Shown here: piece by piece, positions 35,848 to 44,463 of the stretch
How positions within the stretch are numbered: position 1 is the stretch's first letter
Layout of the letters: each line of letters opens with the position of its first letter
Origin: Nonomuraea corallina
GTDB taxonomy: Bacteria; Actinomycetota; Actinomycetes; Streptosporangiales; Streptosporangiaceae
DNA: 64,000 nt
Direction: 5' to 3'
NCBI RefSeq assembly: GCF_027620315.1
Contig: NZ_JAPNNL010000004.1
Span: 1 to 64,000 of the forward strand
Position numbers and translations under genes: made by a program
The notes under the pieces: model-generated
Database searches by the model: none
Seen by the model: the letters and a program-made list of their open reading frames with translations, nothing else
Told to the model about the DNA's origin: nothing

Positions 35848-36863
35848 CGGGTGCTCTCCGGGAGCCGTGCGGTCACCGTGAACCCGCCGTCGCCATCCGG
35901 CCCTGCGCGCAGTGAGCCGTCCAGCAGCCGGACCCGCTCGCGCAGGCTGCCCAGCCCACTGCCGCCGCCACTCGACGGATCCGGCGTGCCCGTCGCCGCC
36001 CCGTTGACCACGGTGACCGTGATCCCCTCGTCATCCCGCGCCACCTCGACTCCCACCTCGGCGCCCGGCGCGTGCCGCGCCGCGTTGGTCAGTGACTCCT
36101 GCACCACCCGATGCACGGCCCTGTCCACCAGGGGCGAAAGCGGTCCGGCCGTGCTGTGGAACTCGACGGCCAGCCCGGCGGCCCGCACGCGCTCCACGAG
36201 GCTCTCGACGCTCTCGTCCGGCGACTCGGTCGGCGGCTCGGTCGGCGCCCGGCCGTCTCCCGGCCGGTCCTCGCGCAAGACACCGACGGTACGGCGGAGC
36301 CGGTCGGTCGCGATGACCGCCGAGGCGCGCAGCTCGGCGGCTGCTTCACGATTCCGCTCCGTCATGTCGGATGCCAGCTCCAGCGCTCCGGCTCGCAGCG
36401 CGATCAGCGCCAGCTCATGGCCAAGCGAGTCATGCATGTCAGCGGCGATCCTGGCCCGTTCCCGGAGCAGAGCCCGTTCGGCGATCAACTCCCTCTCCCG
36501 TTCGAGCCGCGCCACCCGCTCCTGCCCGGCCCGCACCAGCGCGGCTTGCTGGCCTCGGAAGCGCCCGGCCAGCCACGGCAGGACCACGAACACACCCAGC
36601 GTCAGCAGCGCGGTGCCACCGTTCCAGAAGTCCGGCACCATGAAGAACCCCGCAGGGGTCGCGGCGACCGTCAGGACCAGCCAGTCGCGCCGGCTGATCA
36701 GATGTCGGCCGTGCAGGTACGCGGCCACGGCCACGACGGCGAACAACAGTTGGCGCCAGGGCGGGACCTGCCCCAGGTACAGCCCGTTGGCGACGCAGAC
36801 CAGCGCGATCATCGCCAGGATTACCCGGTTTCTCCAGATGGTCCAGCTCTTGCCCGTCTTCAT
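35844..36863 (-). CDS. Sensor histidine kinase (HisKA_3 type)
   Basis: 339 residues. Four to five N-terminal membrane helices (10-130), a coiled linker, the HisKA_3 dimerisation helix with phospho-acceptor His in ARIAADMHDSLGHELALIAL near 185, and an HATPase domain (VVQESLTNAARHAPGAEV near 265, GGGSGLGSLRERVRLLDGSL near 305). The start at 36863 is preferred because it precedes the first helix and overlaps the serine hydrolase stop (ATGA). Confidence 0.93.
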   Translation of the reverse strand: MKTGKSWTIWRNRVILAMIALVCVANGLYLGQVPPWRQLLFAVVAVAAYLHGRHLISRRDWLVLTVAATPAGFFMVPDFWNGGTALLTLGVFVVLPWLAGRFRGQQAALVRAGQERVARLERERELIAERALLRERARIAADMHDSLGHELALIALRAGALELASDMTERNREAAAELRASAVIATDRLRRTVGVLREDRPGDGRAPTEPPTESPDESVESLVERVRAAGLAVEFHSTAGPLSPLVDRAVHRVVQESLTNAARHAPGAEVGVEVARDDEGITVTVVNGAATGTPDPSSGGGSGLGSLRERVRLLDGSLRAGPDGDGGFTVTARLPESTR

Positions 36864-38293
36864 CGCGTGGAGCCTACCGACCGCCAACGGCGCAGCCGCG
36901 TCAGTACCGTCACCAGGCCCGCGACGGCCGCCACCACCAGCGTGATCGTCAGTGGCGCGGCATGGTAGGTGAGCTGCTCCCAGGTGACCGTCCTGCCGTT
37001 CATCAGGAACGAGATCGTCGCCGGGTACAGCGCCAGCAGCACGGCCGGCAGCAGCATCGGGATCATCCGCAGGCCCACCCGCCGGCCGGGCCGCCCGGCC
37101 CAGCGCGCCGCCCACCTGCCCGCCCGCCGTACTCCCAGCACGCCGAGCCCCGCCGCGGCCAACGCGACCAGCCCCAGGATCACCTCGACCAGCTGCCGAT
37201 CACCGCCAGGAACCTCCGGCGTCTTGCCCTGACTCATGGCCACCAGCCCGGTGAGCACGTCGTAGGTGTCGTCGTAGAGGCCCGCGCTGTTGGTCATGAC
37301 CGCGAAGCCGTACCCCGTCCTGGGGTCGATCGCCTCCACCGCCGTGTAGGTGAACAGGTTCCCCGCATGCACCAGCAGGTCGGCGCCGTTCACGCTCTGC
37401 CTCCCCCAGCCCATGCCGTAGTCGTGCACCTTCGACGGCGCGTGCATGGCCGCCAGGCTCTCCGCTCCGACCAACTGCTTGCCCTGGCCGGACTGGGTGA
37501 TCAACCACTTCCCCATGTCTCGTGCGTTGGTGACGACACTCCCCGAGCCCCCGCCGTACGAGAAGTCGCGTAGCTCGGAGCGCGGCACCCACACCCCGAA
37601 CAGCGAGTTGAACCCGTCTGCCGGCCTGACCGCCGGATCACCGACGGCGCTTGCGCTCATCCCCAGCGGCTCGAACACCCGCTCCTTGAGGTAATCCCCG
37701 AACCTCCGCCCGCCGGCCACCTCCACCAGCCGCGCAGCCGTCTCGTAGTTGGCGTTGCTGTAGGTCCAGCGCGTTCCGGGATCGGCCGCCAGCTTCCCGT
37801 CGCCCAACGCCGCGACATACCCCGCCAACGACGGGGCGCTCTCCGCCGCCCGGAGATCGACCGTCGAGTCCGAGATCCCCGAGGTCTGGTCGAGCAACTG
37901 CCTGACCGTGATCTCCTTGGCTCGCGGGTCGGCCATCCGGAAGTCCGGCAGCCGTTCGGCCACCGGCTCGTCCAAGGCGAGCTTGCCGTCCTCGACCAGG
38001 GTCATCACGGCCATCGCGGTGAACGACTTGGACAGGGAGGCAACCCGCATCGGCGTGTCCTCCGTGACCGGCTTCCCCGCCGCGTCGCGACCGTATCCCG
38101 CCGCGTGGACGACCTTGCCCTGGTGCGTCACGACCGCCGACAGGCCGGGCAGGGCTGTGGATTCCCATGCTCGGGTGAGGTAGGCGTCAATGGCCGCGGA
38201 TTCGAGCTCCGCGGTGGAGGCAGAGGCGGGTACGGCAGGCGCGAGAACCAGTCCCGCACCCAGGGCCAGGGTCACGAGCCGCATCTTCTTCAT
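36860..38293 (-). CDS. Secreted/membrane-anchored serine hydrolase (beta-lactamase class C/PBP4* fold)
   Basis: 477 residues from ATG 38293 (GTG 38317 possible). A signal peptide (RLVTLALGAGLVLAPAVPAS) is followed by a serine beta-lactamase-like domain. SLSKSF carries the catalytic SxxK near 85, WTYSNANYE the YxN near 180, and LVHAGNLF the HxG-type motif near 305. Three or four C-terminal membrane helices (about 370-470) anchor it. It leads the operon with the two-component system (4-bp overlap), suggesting that the pair senses an envelope or peptide signal. Likely an esterase or D-aminopeptidase rather than a resistance enzyme. Confidence 0.88.
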   Translation of the reverse strand: MKKMRLVTLALGAGLVLAPAVPASASTAELESAAIDAYLTRAWESTALPGLSAVVTHQGKVVHAAGYGRDAAGKPVTEDTPMRVASLSKSFTAMAVMTLVEDGKLALDEPVAERLPDFRMADPRAKEITVRQLLDQTSGISDSTVDLRAAESAPSLAGYVAALGDGKLAADPGTRWTYSNANYETAARLVEVAGGRRFGDYLKERVFEPLGMSASAVGDPAVRPADGFNSLFGVWVPRSELRDFSYGGGSGSVVTNARDMGKWLITQSGQGKQLVGAESLAAMHAPSKVHDYGMGWGRQSVNGADLLVHAGNLFTYTAVEAIDPRTGYGFAVMTNSAGLYDDTYDVLTGLVAMSQGKTPEVPGGDRQLVEVILGLVALAAAGLGVLGVRRAGRWAARWAGRPGRRVGLRMIPMLLPAVLLALYPATISFLMNGRTVTWEQLTYHAAPLTITLVVAAVAGLVTVLTRLRRWRSVGSTR

Positions 38294-38400
38294 GAGCAAG
38301 ACGGTAGAAATCACCACCCTCCCGGCGACTCTGGCGAACGGCCACGATCACCCCTGACGAAAGGAGGAGAGCCGCCTGGCCCACCGGCCCTCGCATGCGT

Positions 38401-38494
38401 CCGTGCTCGCCGACCTCGATGATCTGGGAGCCCGGCAGGCCGGCGAGGATCGGTGAGTGCGTGGCACAGATGATCTGGCCGCCCTCCCGCGCGA
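38401..38494 (-). pseudogene. Fragment of AAA ATPase gene (copy of 58239-58332)
   Basis: 92 of 94 bases match 58239-58332 inside the AAA ATPase gene at 58130-58864, coding for the Walker B-distal part (GGQIICATHSPILAGLPGSQ). No start or remaining domain is present. It joins directly to a fragment of the BTAD regulator gene with a shared CGCGCGA at 38488-38494. Confidence 0.9.
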
Positions 38495-38576
38495 TCCCCG
38501 ACAACCCGCGCCCCCCGCCAGCGGACACCGTCGAGCAAGGTCAGCACCGGCGCCGCGGTCTTAACTTACGGACGCC
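38488..38576 (-). pseudogene. Fragment of BTAD regulator 5' end and upstream DNA (copy of 31177-31265)
   Basis: About 82 of 89 bases match 31177-31265, which covers the first ~23 codons of the regulator (LTLLDGVRWRGARVVGDRA) and 20 bp before its start. The copied start and upstream bases are kept, so a short fused transcript could still be made, but the frame into the ATPase fragment is shifted. Confidence 0.88.
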
Positions 38577-38899
38577 GGACGGCTCCGGACGTGCCGGCGA
38601 CCTTCGACCCGAGGCAGGCCGCCAGGACTTGTGGACTGGGTTACGTGCCGCCGTCGCCCAGCCCGGGTACGAGAACCGAGTCCGCCATCAGCATGGTTGA
38701 CCACGGCACGCCAGAGCGTCTATTGTCGTGAGCACCTACATATATGACTGTGTACTCATATCACAGCACTTCTTGGCGGCTTGACTCTCTGTAGTCGAGT
38801 GCCGCATGCGTAGCCCCAAACAGTGGTCCGTTGATTTTGACATGCCCGCCGTTGGATCGCTCCCAACAGGCAGGATCGATTCGTTCCCCCGGAGGACGC
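38577..38899 (+). other. Intergenic region upstream of HelD-like gene
   Basis: 323 bp without a convincing gene. It contains the inverted repeat at 38742-38761, TTGACT at 38781 without a good -10 partner, and a strong ribosome site (GGAGGA, 38891-38896) for the helicase-like gene. Confidence 0.55.
38742..38761 (+). promoter_or_regulatory. Inverted repeat, possible operator
   Basis: ATATGA and TCATAT flank 8 bases (CTGTGTAC) in a local A/T-rich patch 139 bp upstream of the HelD-like start. Size and symmetry fit a dimeric regulator site; the regulator is unknown. Confidence 0.45.
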
Positions 38900-41449
38900 A
38901 TGAGCACGGTCGAGCGAAATATGGTGATCGCCGGGGAACAACTGGCCGTAGATCACATCTACGACTGTGTGACCCAGGACCGCAAGGCCGTCGAGAGCTT
39001 TCGCCTGAGCAACCTGGGAGACTGCCCCGACGCGGGGCTGGTGTCTCACCCTGACCTCCCGAAAGAGTACGGACGCCGCGAAGACCTCGGCCACCAGCCT
39101 TTGGTGATCGAGCGGATCGATCTGATCGAGGACCCTGACGACAGGCTCACCTGGTACATCGGCCGTGGCACGGTACGCGACCGCCAGGGCGACCTGGCGC
39201 TGGTGAAGTGGACCTCCAAGCTGGCGACCGCCTGGCGGCTGGCCGGCCCGGACAATCCCGGCGACGTACGGCGGCGGCGTCAGCTCCGATGCGAGGGCCC
39301 CAAGGTTCTGGACTACAGCGACACCGAGATCCAGGTGATCACCGACAAGGGTGAGACGGTCCCGGCCCCGATCCTGGACGAGGAGCCCGATCCATTCCTC
39401 CTCGCCGACCTGGACCTCGCCCGCGACGGCGTCATGCGTGACATCGTCGAGACCATCCAGCGCCACCAGCTCAGACTGGTGGCCGACGATCGCAAGGGCC
39501 TGCTCGTCATCCAGGGCGGACCGGGCACCGGCAAGACCGCAGTCGGCCTGCACCGCGTCACCTGGCTGCTGGACAACGAGCATTTCACCGCCGACCAGGT
39601 GCTCGTCATCGGACCGCACAAGGCTTTCCTGCAGTACGTACGGGACGTCCTGCCTCGTCTGGGCAGCCGTGGCGTGGCCACCGTGGACGTCGCGGCCCTC
39701 TGGCCGGGCGACGTCCGCGCGACCGACCCGATCACCGCCCGCCTGGTCAAGTCGGACGAGCGGATGGCCAAGGTGCTCCACAACGCGGTCGAGAACCTCA
39801 TCCGAGAGGATCTCGCCATCGACGAGGGGTTCAACTTCCGCGGCGCGCGGCTGGACATGGACAAGGCGGAACTCGTCCGGCTGATGGAAGCAGCCCGCGA
39901 AGCCAGGGGTTCCTACCTGGTACGGCGCCGCCGCTTCATCGACACCACGATCGACTGGTTGATGACCCAGTACGCGGAGCTGACCCGGGTCAAGAACACC
40001 GACGGCCGGCTCCGTACACAGTTGGAGAAGGTGTCAGCCGTGTCGTCGCTCTTCAACCGGCTGTGGCCGTCGGCCAGCGCCGAACAGGTCTTCCGGCACC
40101 TTCTCGCCGACAGGGACAGCCTCAAGGCCGCGGCTTTCGGCGTGCTCACCCTCGACGAGCAGGATGCGCTTGCCCGCCCCCAGGCCAGACGCCTGTCGGA
40201 CGAACCCTGGTCCGCCGAGGACCTCGTCTGCCTGGAGGAACTCCGCTGGCTTCTGACCGGGGAGAACGAGCGGCGCTACCAGCACCTGATCATCGACGAA
40301 GCCCAGGATTTGACGCCCATGCAGGCCAAGTCGCTGGCTCGCTGGTGCCCGTCCGGTTCGATGACGGTCCTCGGGGATCTGGCGCAGACCACGGGCGTCC
40401 GCCAGTACGACGTATGGGAGCGCCTGGCGGACATCATGACCGGTCCCGAAGGTTGGCACATCGCGGAACTGGGTGTCGGCTACCGAGTGCCCACCGACGT
40501 CATGAAGTTCGCCGCGATGCTCGGTACCAAGATCTCGCCCTCCACATCGATCCCGGCCTCCGTGCGACCGCCATCGGCCGACGCCTTGGAGGTCGCATCG
40601 GTCTCCAAGCAGCGGATCGTCGCCGAGACGGTCAGCCGTGCCCAGCGACTGGCGATGAAGGATGGCGACCAGGCACGTTCCGTCGCGGTGCTGACGCCAC
40701 CGAGCGACGAACTCCATTCCGAGATCGCCGATCGGATCGCCGCCGCCCAGGAGTCCGCCTTGCCGGGGATCGGGCAACAGATCACTGTCATGCCGGCCCA
40801 CACCGCAAAAGGGCTGGAGTTCGACCATGTCGTGGTGGTCGAGCCGCACCTGTTCGCCGAGCAGAACTCCGCGGGCCTTCGGCAGCTCTACGTCGCTCTC
40901 ACCCGGTGCACGCAGTCCTTGACGGTGCTCCACTCGTCCCCGTTGCCCGCCGAACTCGGCGGGCCGGTCAAGGCGCCCCTCGCCGTCGAGAAGGCCCAGG
41001 TCGCTCCTCCGCCCGCGGGCGAGCGGTTCGCCGACGGCGACGAGTTCCGGGTCTCCCTCAAGGAGCGCGCGGGTACCGACCGTAAGCAGGCCGCGCACGC
41101 CCAGCTCAAGCACATGCTCGCCGCCGAGCTGTACGGAAACGAACGCGTGCCCCAGTTGGACACCGACTTCGCCGACATCGTGTGCGAGGGGGCGGATGGG
41201 CTCGGCTTCTACGTGATCTCCACGCAGGATGCCGACACCTACGCCGAGCTGCGCGCCCTGGCCCCTCGGCTCCTGGAAGTCGAATGGGCCAGTGCCCAGG
41301 AGATCGACCGCCTCTTCCTGGTTCTGCCGAAGGAGCCACAGGACCTGTGGGCGGTCGACGTCATCAAGCGGCTCTTCGACGTCCAGATCATCTGGAGGAC
41401 CGAGACGGGCTGGGCCGGCCCTTCAGCGGACGCCGCTCTGGGGCGGTGA
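38900..41449 (+). CDS. HelD/UvrD-like superfamily 1 ATPase with C-terminal extension
   Basis: 849-residue SF1 helicase-like motor. Walker A is IQGGPGTGKTAVGLHRVTWL near 213, Walker B YQHLIIDEAQDLTPMQ near 465, and motifs V-VI AHTAKGLEFDHVVVVEP and LRQLYVALTRC near 635-670. The N-terminal coiled arm (VERNMVIAGEQLAVDHIYD) and absence of a full UvrD 2B region resemble HelD, which frees stalled RNA polymerase; some actinobacterial relatives (HelR) protect against rifamycins. The last ~150 residues (from QAAHAQLKHMLAAELYG) form an extra alpha/beta domain that looks vaguely like a nuclease fold but lacks a clear D-ExK set. ATG follows GGAGGA by 3 bases. No rifamycin-associated element is seen upstream. 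Confidence 0.82.
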   Translation: MSTVERNMVIAGEQLAVDHIYDCVTQDRKAVESFRLSNLGDCPDAGLVSHPDLPKEYGRREDLGHQPLVIERIDLIEDPDDRLTWYIGRGTVRDRQGDLALVKWTSKLATAWRLAGPDNPGDVRRRRQLRCEGPKVLDYSDTEIQVITDKGETVPAPILDEEPDPFLLADLDLARDGVMRDIVETIQRHQLRLVADDRKGLLVIQGGPGTGKTAVGLHRVTWLLDNEHFTADQVLVIGPHKAFLQYVRDVLPRLGSRGVATVDVAALWPGDVRATDPITARLVKSDERMAKVLHNAVENLIREDLAIDEGFNFRGARLDMDKAELVRLMEAAREARGSYLVRRRRFIDTTIDWLMTQYAELTRVKNTDGRLRTQLEKVSAVSSLFNRLWPSASAEQVFRHLLADRDSLKAAAFGVLTLDEQDALARPQARRLSDEPWSAEDLVCLEELRWLLTGENERRYQHLIIDEAQDLTPMQAKSLARWCPSGSMTVLGDLAQTTGVRQYDVWERLADIMTGPEGWHIAELGVGYRVPTDVMKFAAMLGTKISPSTSIPASVRPPSADALEVASVSKQRIVAETVSRAQRLAMKDGDQARSVAVLTPPSDELHSEIADRIAAAQESALPGIGQQITVMPAHTAKGLEFDHVVVVEPHLFAEQNSAGLRQLYVALTRCTQSLTVLHSSPLPAELGGPVKAPLAVEKAQVAPPPAGERFADGDEFRVSLKERAGTDRKQAAHAQLKHMLAAELYGNERVPQLDTDFADIVCEGADGLGFYVISTQDADTYAELRALAPRLLEVEWASAQEIDRLFLVLPKEPQDLWAVDVIKRLFDVQIIWRTETGWAGPSADAALGR

Positions 41450-41462
41450 CCGGCACCCGCCT

Positions 41463-42125
41463 CTACCGCCACGCCTCCACTATGAGCGTCCCGACGTGAT
41501 TCTGAGCCGGGGCCGGATGGATCCGGGCGCGCACGTCGCGGAACCCGACACCGAGCAGCAGTTCGCGCCACGTTTCCGGCTCGTACGCCCATCGATAGAT
41601 CCACACCGCCCGGCCAGTGAAGCCATTGCCGTACATGCCCTGCACGCCGTAGCTTCCCGGCACCGCCGACGCCTGCGAGAAGACCAGTTTGCCGCCCTGC
41701 GCCAACCGCTCGAATACCAGCGGCAGCAGCCGCTCCGGGTCGGTGAACCACACCGCGCCGAAGATGCTGTAGATCGCGTCCCACTGAGCGCCTGGCAGGT
41801 CGGCCAGGTAGTCCAGGACGTCGGCCTGGACGAAGTGGGCGTCGGGCAGATGGCCCCAGGCCGACAACGCGCGCTCGACCTGGACGGGAGAGAGATCGAC
41901 GCCGGTCGCCACGATGCCCTTGGTCGCCAGCGCGGCCACGGCGTGCCCGCGGCACGACCCGAGTTCCAGCGCGGTGGCAGGGTCGCCCAGCAGTTCCTCA
42001 CCCGGACCGTGCCCGCTGTACTGCGTCCACCCGAAGGCGCTCTTCAACGCATCCTCTGGATGGTCCTGCGAGACGCCGGAAGCATAGTGATTCCAATAGT
42101 CGACGCGGTCGGTGATGGTGCGCAT
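41463..42125 (-). CDS. SAM-dependent class I methyltransferase
   Basis: 220 residues. Motif I is ALELGSCRGHAVAAL near 50, followed by GVDLSPVQVERAL and the acidic post-II strand DAIYSIFGAVWFTDPE near 115. The N-terminal DYWNHYASG helps place the start at 42125; upstream in-frame codons lack the fold. Substrate is unknown. It converges with the HelD-like gene, 13 bp between stops. Confidence 0.85.
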   Translation of the reverse strand: MRTITDRVDYWNHYASGVSQDHPEDALKSAFGWTQYSGHGPGEELLGDPATALELGSCRGHAVAALATKGIVATGVDLSPVQVERALSAWGHLPDAHFVQADVLDYLADLPGAQWDAIYSIFGAVWFTDPERLLPLVFERLAQGGKLVFSQASAVPGSYGVQGMYGNGFTGRAVWIYRWAYEPETWRELLLGVGFRDVRARIHPAPAQNHVGTLIVEAWR

Positions 42126-42260
42126 GGACGGTTCCCTGTGGCGCAGCGGACGGAACCCGCGACACCGTACCGGTCGCACCCGCCTGCGCACCGGCGAACA
42201 CGCTGCTTGAGCCCTTTTCGCTCCGCCAACGGCAGATCGAACCGGGCGCCCAGCCTGAAC

Positions 42261-42548
42261 TCAACGAGCTGCGCCCCTGAGCATCGCCGCCCAGACCCGC
42301 TCAGTCTCCGCTGTCGCGGTCCACACCGTCTCGTGGACCACGCCATCCGCGGATCGCCGGACGAACGCTAGCCCGCCCGCGACACAGAACTCGTAGCAGG
42401 GCGCGCAACGGCTGCACGTGTGCTCGCGCACCCGGACCCGGACGCACCGAGCGGCAGGAGGAGCCCAGGCGATCCGTTCATGTCCCTCCTGCACAGGAGC
42501 CACGTGAAGGCCGTGATACTCCTCCAACAGGTCTGACGCCCCCCTCAT
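42261..42548 (-). CDS. Small Cys-rich hypothetical protein
   Basis: 95 residues with a compact CSRCAPCYEFC cluster near 57-67 that could hold a metal or be redox-active, then a beta-rich tail. The ATG at 42548 overlaps the HATPase stop (ATGA), so it is translated with that gene. No family is recognised. Its place between an anti-sigma-like HATPase and a methyltransferase is typical of small accessory proteins beside XRE/DUF397 modules. Confidence 0.65.
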   Translation of the reverse strand: MRGASDLLEEYHGLHVAPVQEGHERIAWAPPAARCVRVRVREHTCSRCAPCYEFCVAGGLAFVRRSADGVVHETVWTATAETERVWAAMLRGAAR

Positions 42549-43063
42549 CGCCGACCCGCCGTACGAGGCAGCGCGAACCAGGTCGCCTTGCCCGCCAGTC
42601 CAGGGCATGTGGCGAACCCCTGCGGAATGCAGCCATAAAGCCCGGCCGACAGCTCCGCAACGATCAGCAGTCCCCGCCCGCGCTCGGCTTGAGCATTCGC
42701 ACCCCGGCGCACCGGGAGAACGGCGCCGGCGTCGACCACCATGCACACCACTTCGGCCGGATCGACCCGTACCACCAGCTCGTACGGCGCGTCACCGTAC
42801 AGAACCGCGTTCGTGACCAGCTCGCTGACCATCAGCACGGCGTCGTCAACCAGCTCCCGCCCCAGACCGACCAGCAGGAGCGCGCGCCGGACGAGGTCGC
42901 GGGCATCACCGACCGCACGGGCGTCATCCCGAAGCCGCCAGACCATGCTCCGGCCAACAGTGCTTGAACGCTCCGCCACCGCAGCGGCCTTCGCCGATTG
43001 AGCGGCTCCCGGCACGATTTCGCCGAACAAGAGCCCGTCCACTACGCCACCTCCCAGATCCAT
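42545..43063 (-). CDS. HATPase_c ATP-binding protein (RsbW/SpoIIAB-like)
   Basis: 172 residues, GHKL ATPase without receiver or dimerisation domain. N box: VLMVSELVTNAVLYG near 88; G1: CMVVDAGAV; G2: ERGRGLLIVAELS near 135. Such proteins act as anti-sigma or kinase-like partners. It is divergent from the XRE/DUF5753 gene across 329 bp with repeated ATGCA elements, a layout common in actinomycete whiJ-like clusters (XRE, DUF397, HATPase). Confidence 0.88.
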   Translation of the reverse strand: MDLGGGVVDGLLFGEIVPGAAQSAKAAAVAERSSTVGRSMVWRLRDDARAVGDARDLVRRALLLVGLGRELVDDAVLMVSELVTNAVLYGDAPYELVVRVDPAEVVCMVVDAGAVLPVRRGANAQAERGRGLLIVAELSAGLYGCIPQGFATCPGLAGKATWFALPRTAGRR

Positions 43064-43392
43064 GTAGTCGCTCCCGTGTCACCAGGCATAAGCCGGCCAG
43101 AAATGCACTAAGTCCTGGGTCGAATGCAGTAAAGGATAAACTGCTCCTATTCGCGGCTTAAATACTGCATGTCCAGAATCTTCAGCCCTGCCCGATCAGA
43201 CTGGAAGCAGCGACAGCTTGTGTGACCCACGCCGCTTCACCTGTTATTACTTGCGCTTCCCGCTACACAGAGTGCCTGTGGTGAGCTACATTACGGAATG
43301 GAATGGATGACACACCGTTCGGACAGTTCTGTAGTACCGGCCGTCTGATTGGCGTAGGACTCTCGTGCTAATTGCCGGAACAGGAGTCACGG
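43064..43392 (+). promoter_or_regulatory. Divergent regulatory region with ATGCAxTA repeats
   Basis: 329 bp between the HATPase and XRE genes, more A/T-rich than its surroundings. ATGCACTA (43103-43110) and ATGCAGTA (43124-43131) are direct repeats 21 bp apart, two helical turns; the inverted copy TACTGCAT is at 43163-43170. These are likely binding sites of the adjacent XRE regulator. AGGAG at 43382-43386 serves the XRE gene. Confidence 0.6.
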
Positions 43393-44214
43393 ATGCCCGC
43401 ACCCCTTGAGCTTGACCCCACGGCCAGCCCATTGGCTTTCTTCGGTGCCGAGCTGCGCAAGTTCCGGAAGAGTGCAGGATTGTCCCAGGAACAATTGGCG
43501 GAAATAATCAGGTTCAGCCCCAGCCTGGTCGGCCTCATCGAGAGAGCTCAGCGGACGCCGAGCAAGGACCTCGTCCAACGCTGCGACGAAGCCGTGGGAG
43601 CCGAGGGGGAGTTGCTCCGCCTCTGGCCTCTCATAAGCCGTGAGGCGAGCCCTCGATGGTTTCGCGAGTGGCTGGACATTGAGCAGGAAGCTCAGAGCCT
43701 CCGAACATGGCAGCCTCTCCTCATCCCAGGACTGCTGCAGACGGAGGATTACGCCCGCGCCATGCTGCGTGGCGAACCCGGCGTAACGGAAGAGCAGGTC
43801 GAGAAATCCGTACAAGCACGCCTGGAGCGCCAGATCATTTGGTCTCGCCCCAACCCCCCGATGTTCTGGGTACTGCTCGATGAAGGCGTACTCCAACGTC
43901 CCATCGGAGGTCGGGTGACTATCCGCCACCAGCTCGAACACCTGGTCCAGATGGCAGCACGGCCACACATCGCTATCCAAGTGGTCCCCATGGCCTTTTG
44001 CGCCACCACAGGACTCCTCGGCGGCTTCGTGATCGCCCAACTAGCCGGAAGTCCAGATATCGTGTACTACGAGTCCACGGGGCACGGGCAGATGACTGAC
44101 CGACCGGAGGACGTCGCTGCGATCCAGATGAAATACGACGCCATCCGAGCTGAGGCACACCCCCAGCATGTGTCTATCGAACTACTCAGAGAGGCAGCCA
44201 AGACATGGACGTGA
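43393..44214 (+). CDS. XRE regulator with DUF5753 domain (WhiJ/Scr1-like)
   Basis: 273 residues from ATG 43393, preceded by AGGAG. HTH at about 14-65 (LRKFRKSAGLSQEQLAEIIR, SLVGLIERAQRTPS). DUF5753 from about 95 to 265: LIPGLLQTEDYARAML, WVLLDEGVLQRPIGG, QVVPMAFCATTGLLGGF and DIVYYEST. This type regulates development and secondary metabolism in streptomycetes and has been described as toxin-antitoxin-like with DUF397. Its stop overlaps the start of the DUF397 gene by 10 bp. Confidence 0.93.
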   Translation: MPAPLELDPTASPLAFFGAELRKFRKSAGLSQEQLAEIIRFSPSLVGLIERAQRTPSKDLVQRCDEAVGAEGELLRLWPLISREASPRWFREWLDIEQEAQSLRTWQPLLIPGLLQTEDYARAMLRGEPGVTEEQVEKSVQARLERQIIWSRPNPPMFWVLLDEGVLQRPIGGRVTIRHQLEHLVQMAARPHIAIQVVPMAFCATTGLLGGFVIAQLAGSPDIVYYESTGHGQMTDRPEDVAAIQMKYDAIRAEAHPQHVSIELLREAAKTWT

Positions 44215-44417
44215 ACGACGAACTGAGCACCGCCGCCTGGCGGAAGGCCACCAAGAGCGGATCGAATGGCGGAGACTGCATCGAGGTCGCCCCCTTGTCC
44301 GGCGGACGAGTGGCCATCCGTGACACCGACAGCCCAGGGCAGGCTCCATTCGTGGTGACCGCCAGCGTTTGGGACGCTTTCGTGGACGGGGCCAAGCGAG
44401 GAGAATTCGACTTCTAG
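44205..44417 (+). CDS. DUF397 protein
   Basis: 70 residues. AAWRKATKSGSNGGDCIEVA, then VAIRDTDSPGQAPFVVTAS and WDAFVDGAKRGEF match DUF397 over the full length. It is the obligate partner of the upstream XRE/DUF5753 regulator (10-bp overlap); together they behave as a regulatory or toxin-antitoxin-like pair in actinomycetes. A strong hairpin follows. Confidence 0.95.
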   Translation: MDVNDELSTAAWRKATKSGSNGGDCIEVAPLSGGRVAIRDTDSPGQAPFVVTASVWDAFVDGAKRGEFDF

Positions 44418-44432
44418 ACGGCTGCCAAGATC

Positions 44433-44463
44433 GGGCTCAACGGGACGGCGCCGTCCCTAGCCC
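44433..44463 (+). terminator. Terminator hairpin after DUF397 gene
   Basis: A perfect 16-bp palindrome GGGACGGCGCCGTCCC (44442-44457) is extended by GGGCT and AGCCC arms with a small bulge. It begins 16 bases after the DUF397 stop. No T-run. Confidence 0.65.

Noticed and set aside
38401-38576. Insertion sequence explaining the duplicated fragments
   Set aside because: No transposase, terminal inverted repeats or target duplications are visible.
38577-38899. Rifamycin-associated element upstream of the HelD-like gene
   Set aside because: The expected GC-rich 19-bp inverted repeat is not present; only an A/T-rich ATATGA repeat is seen.
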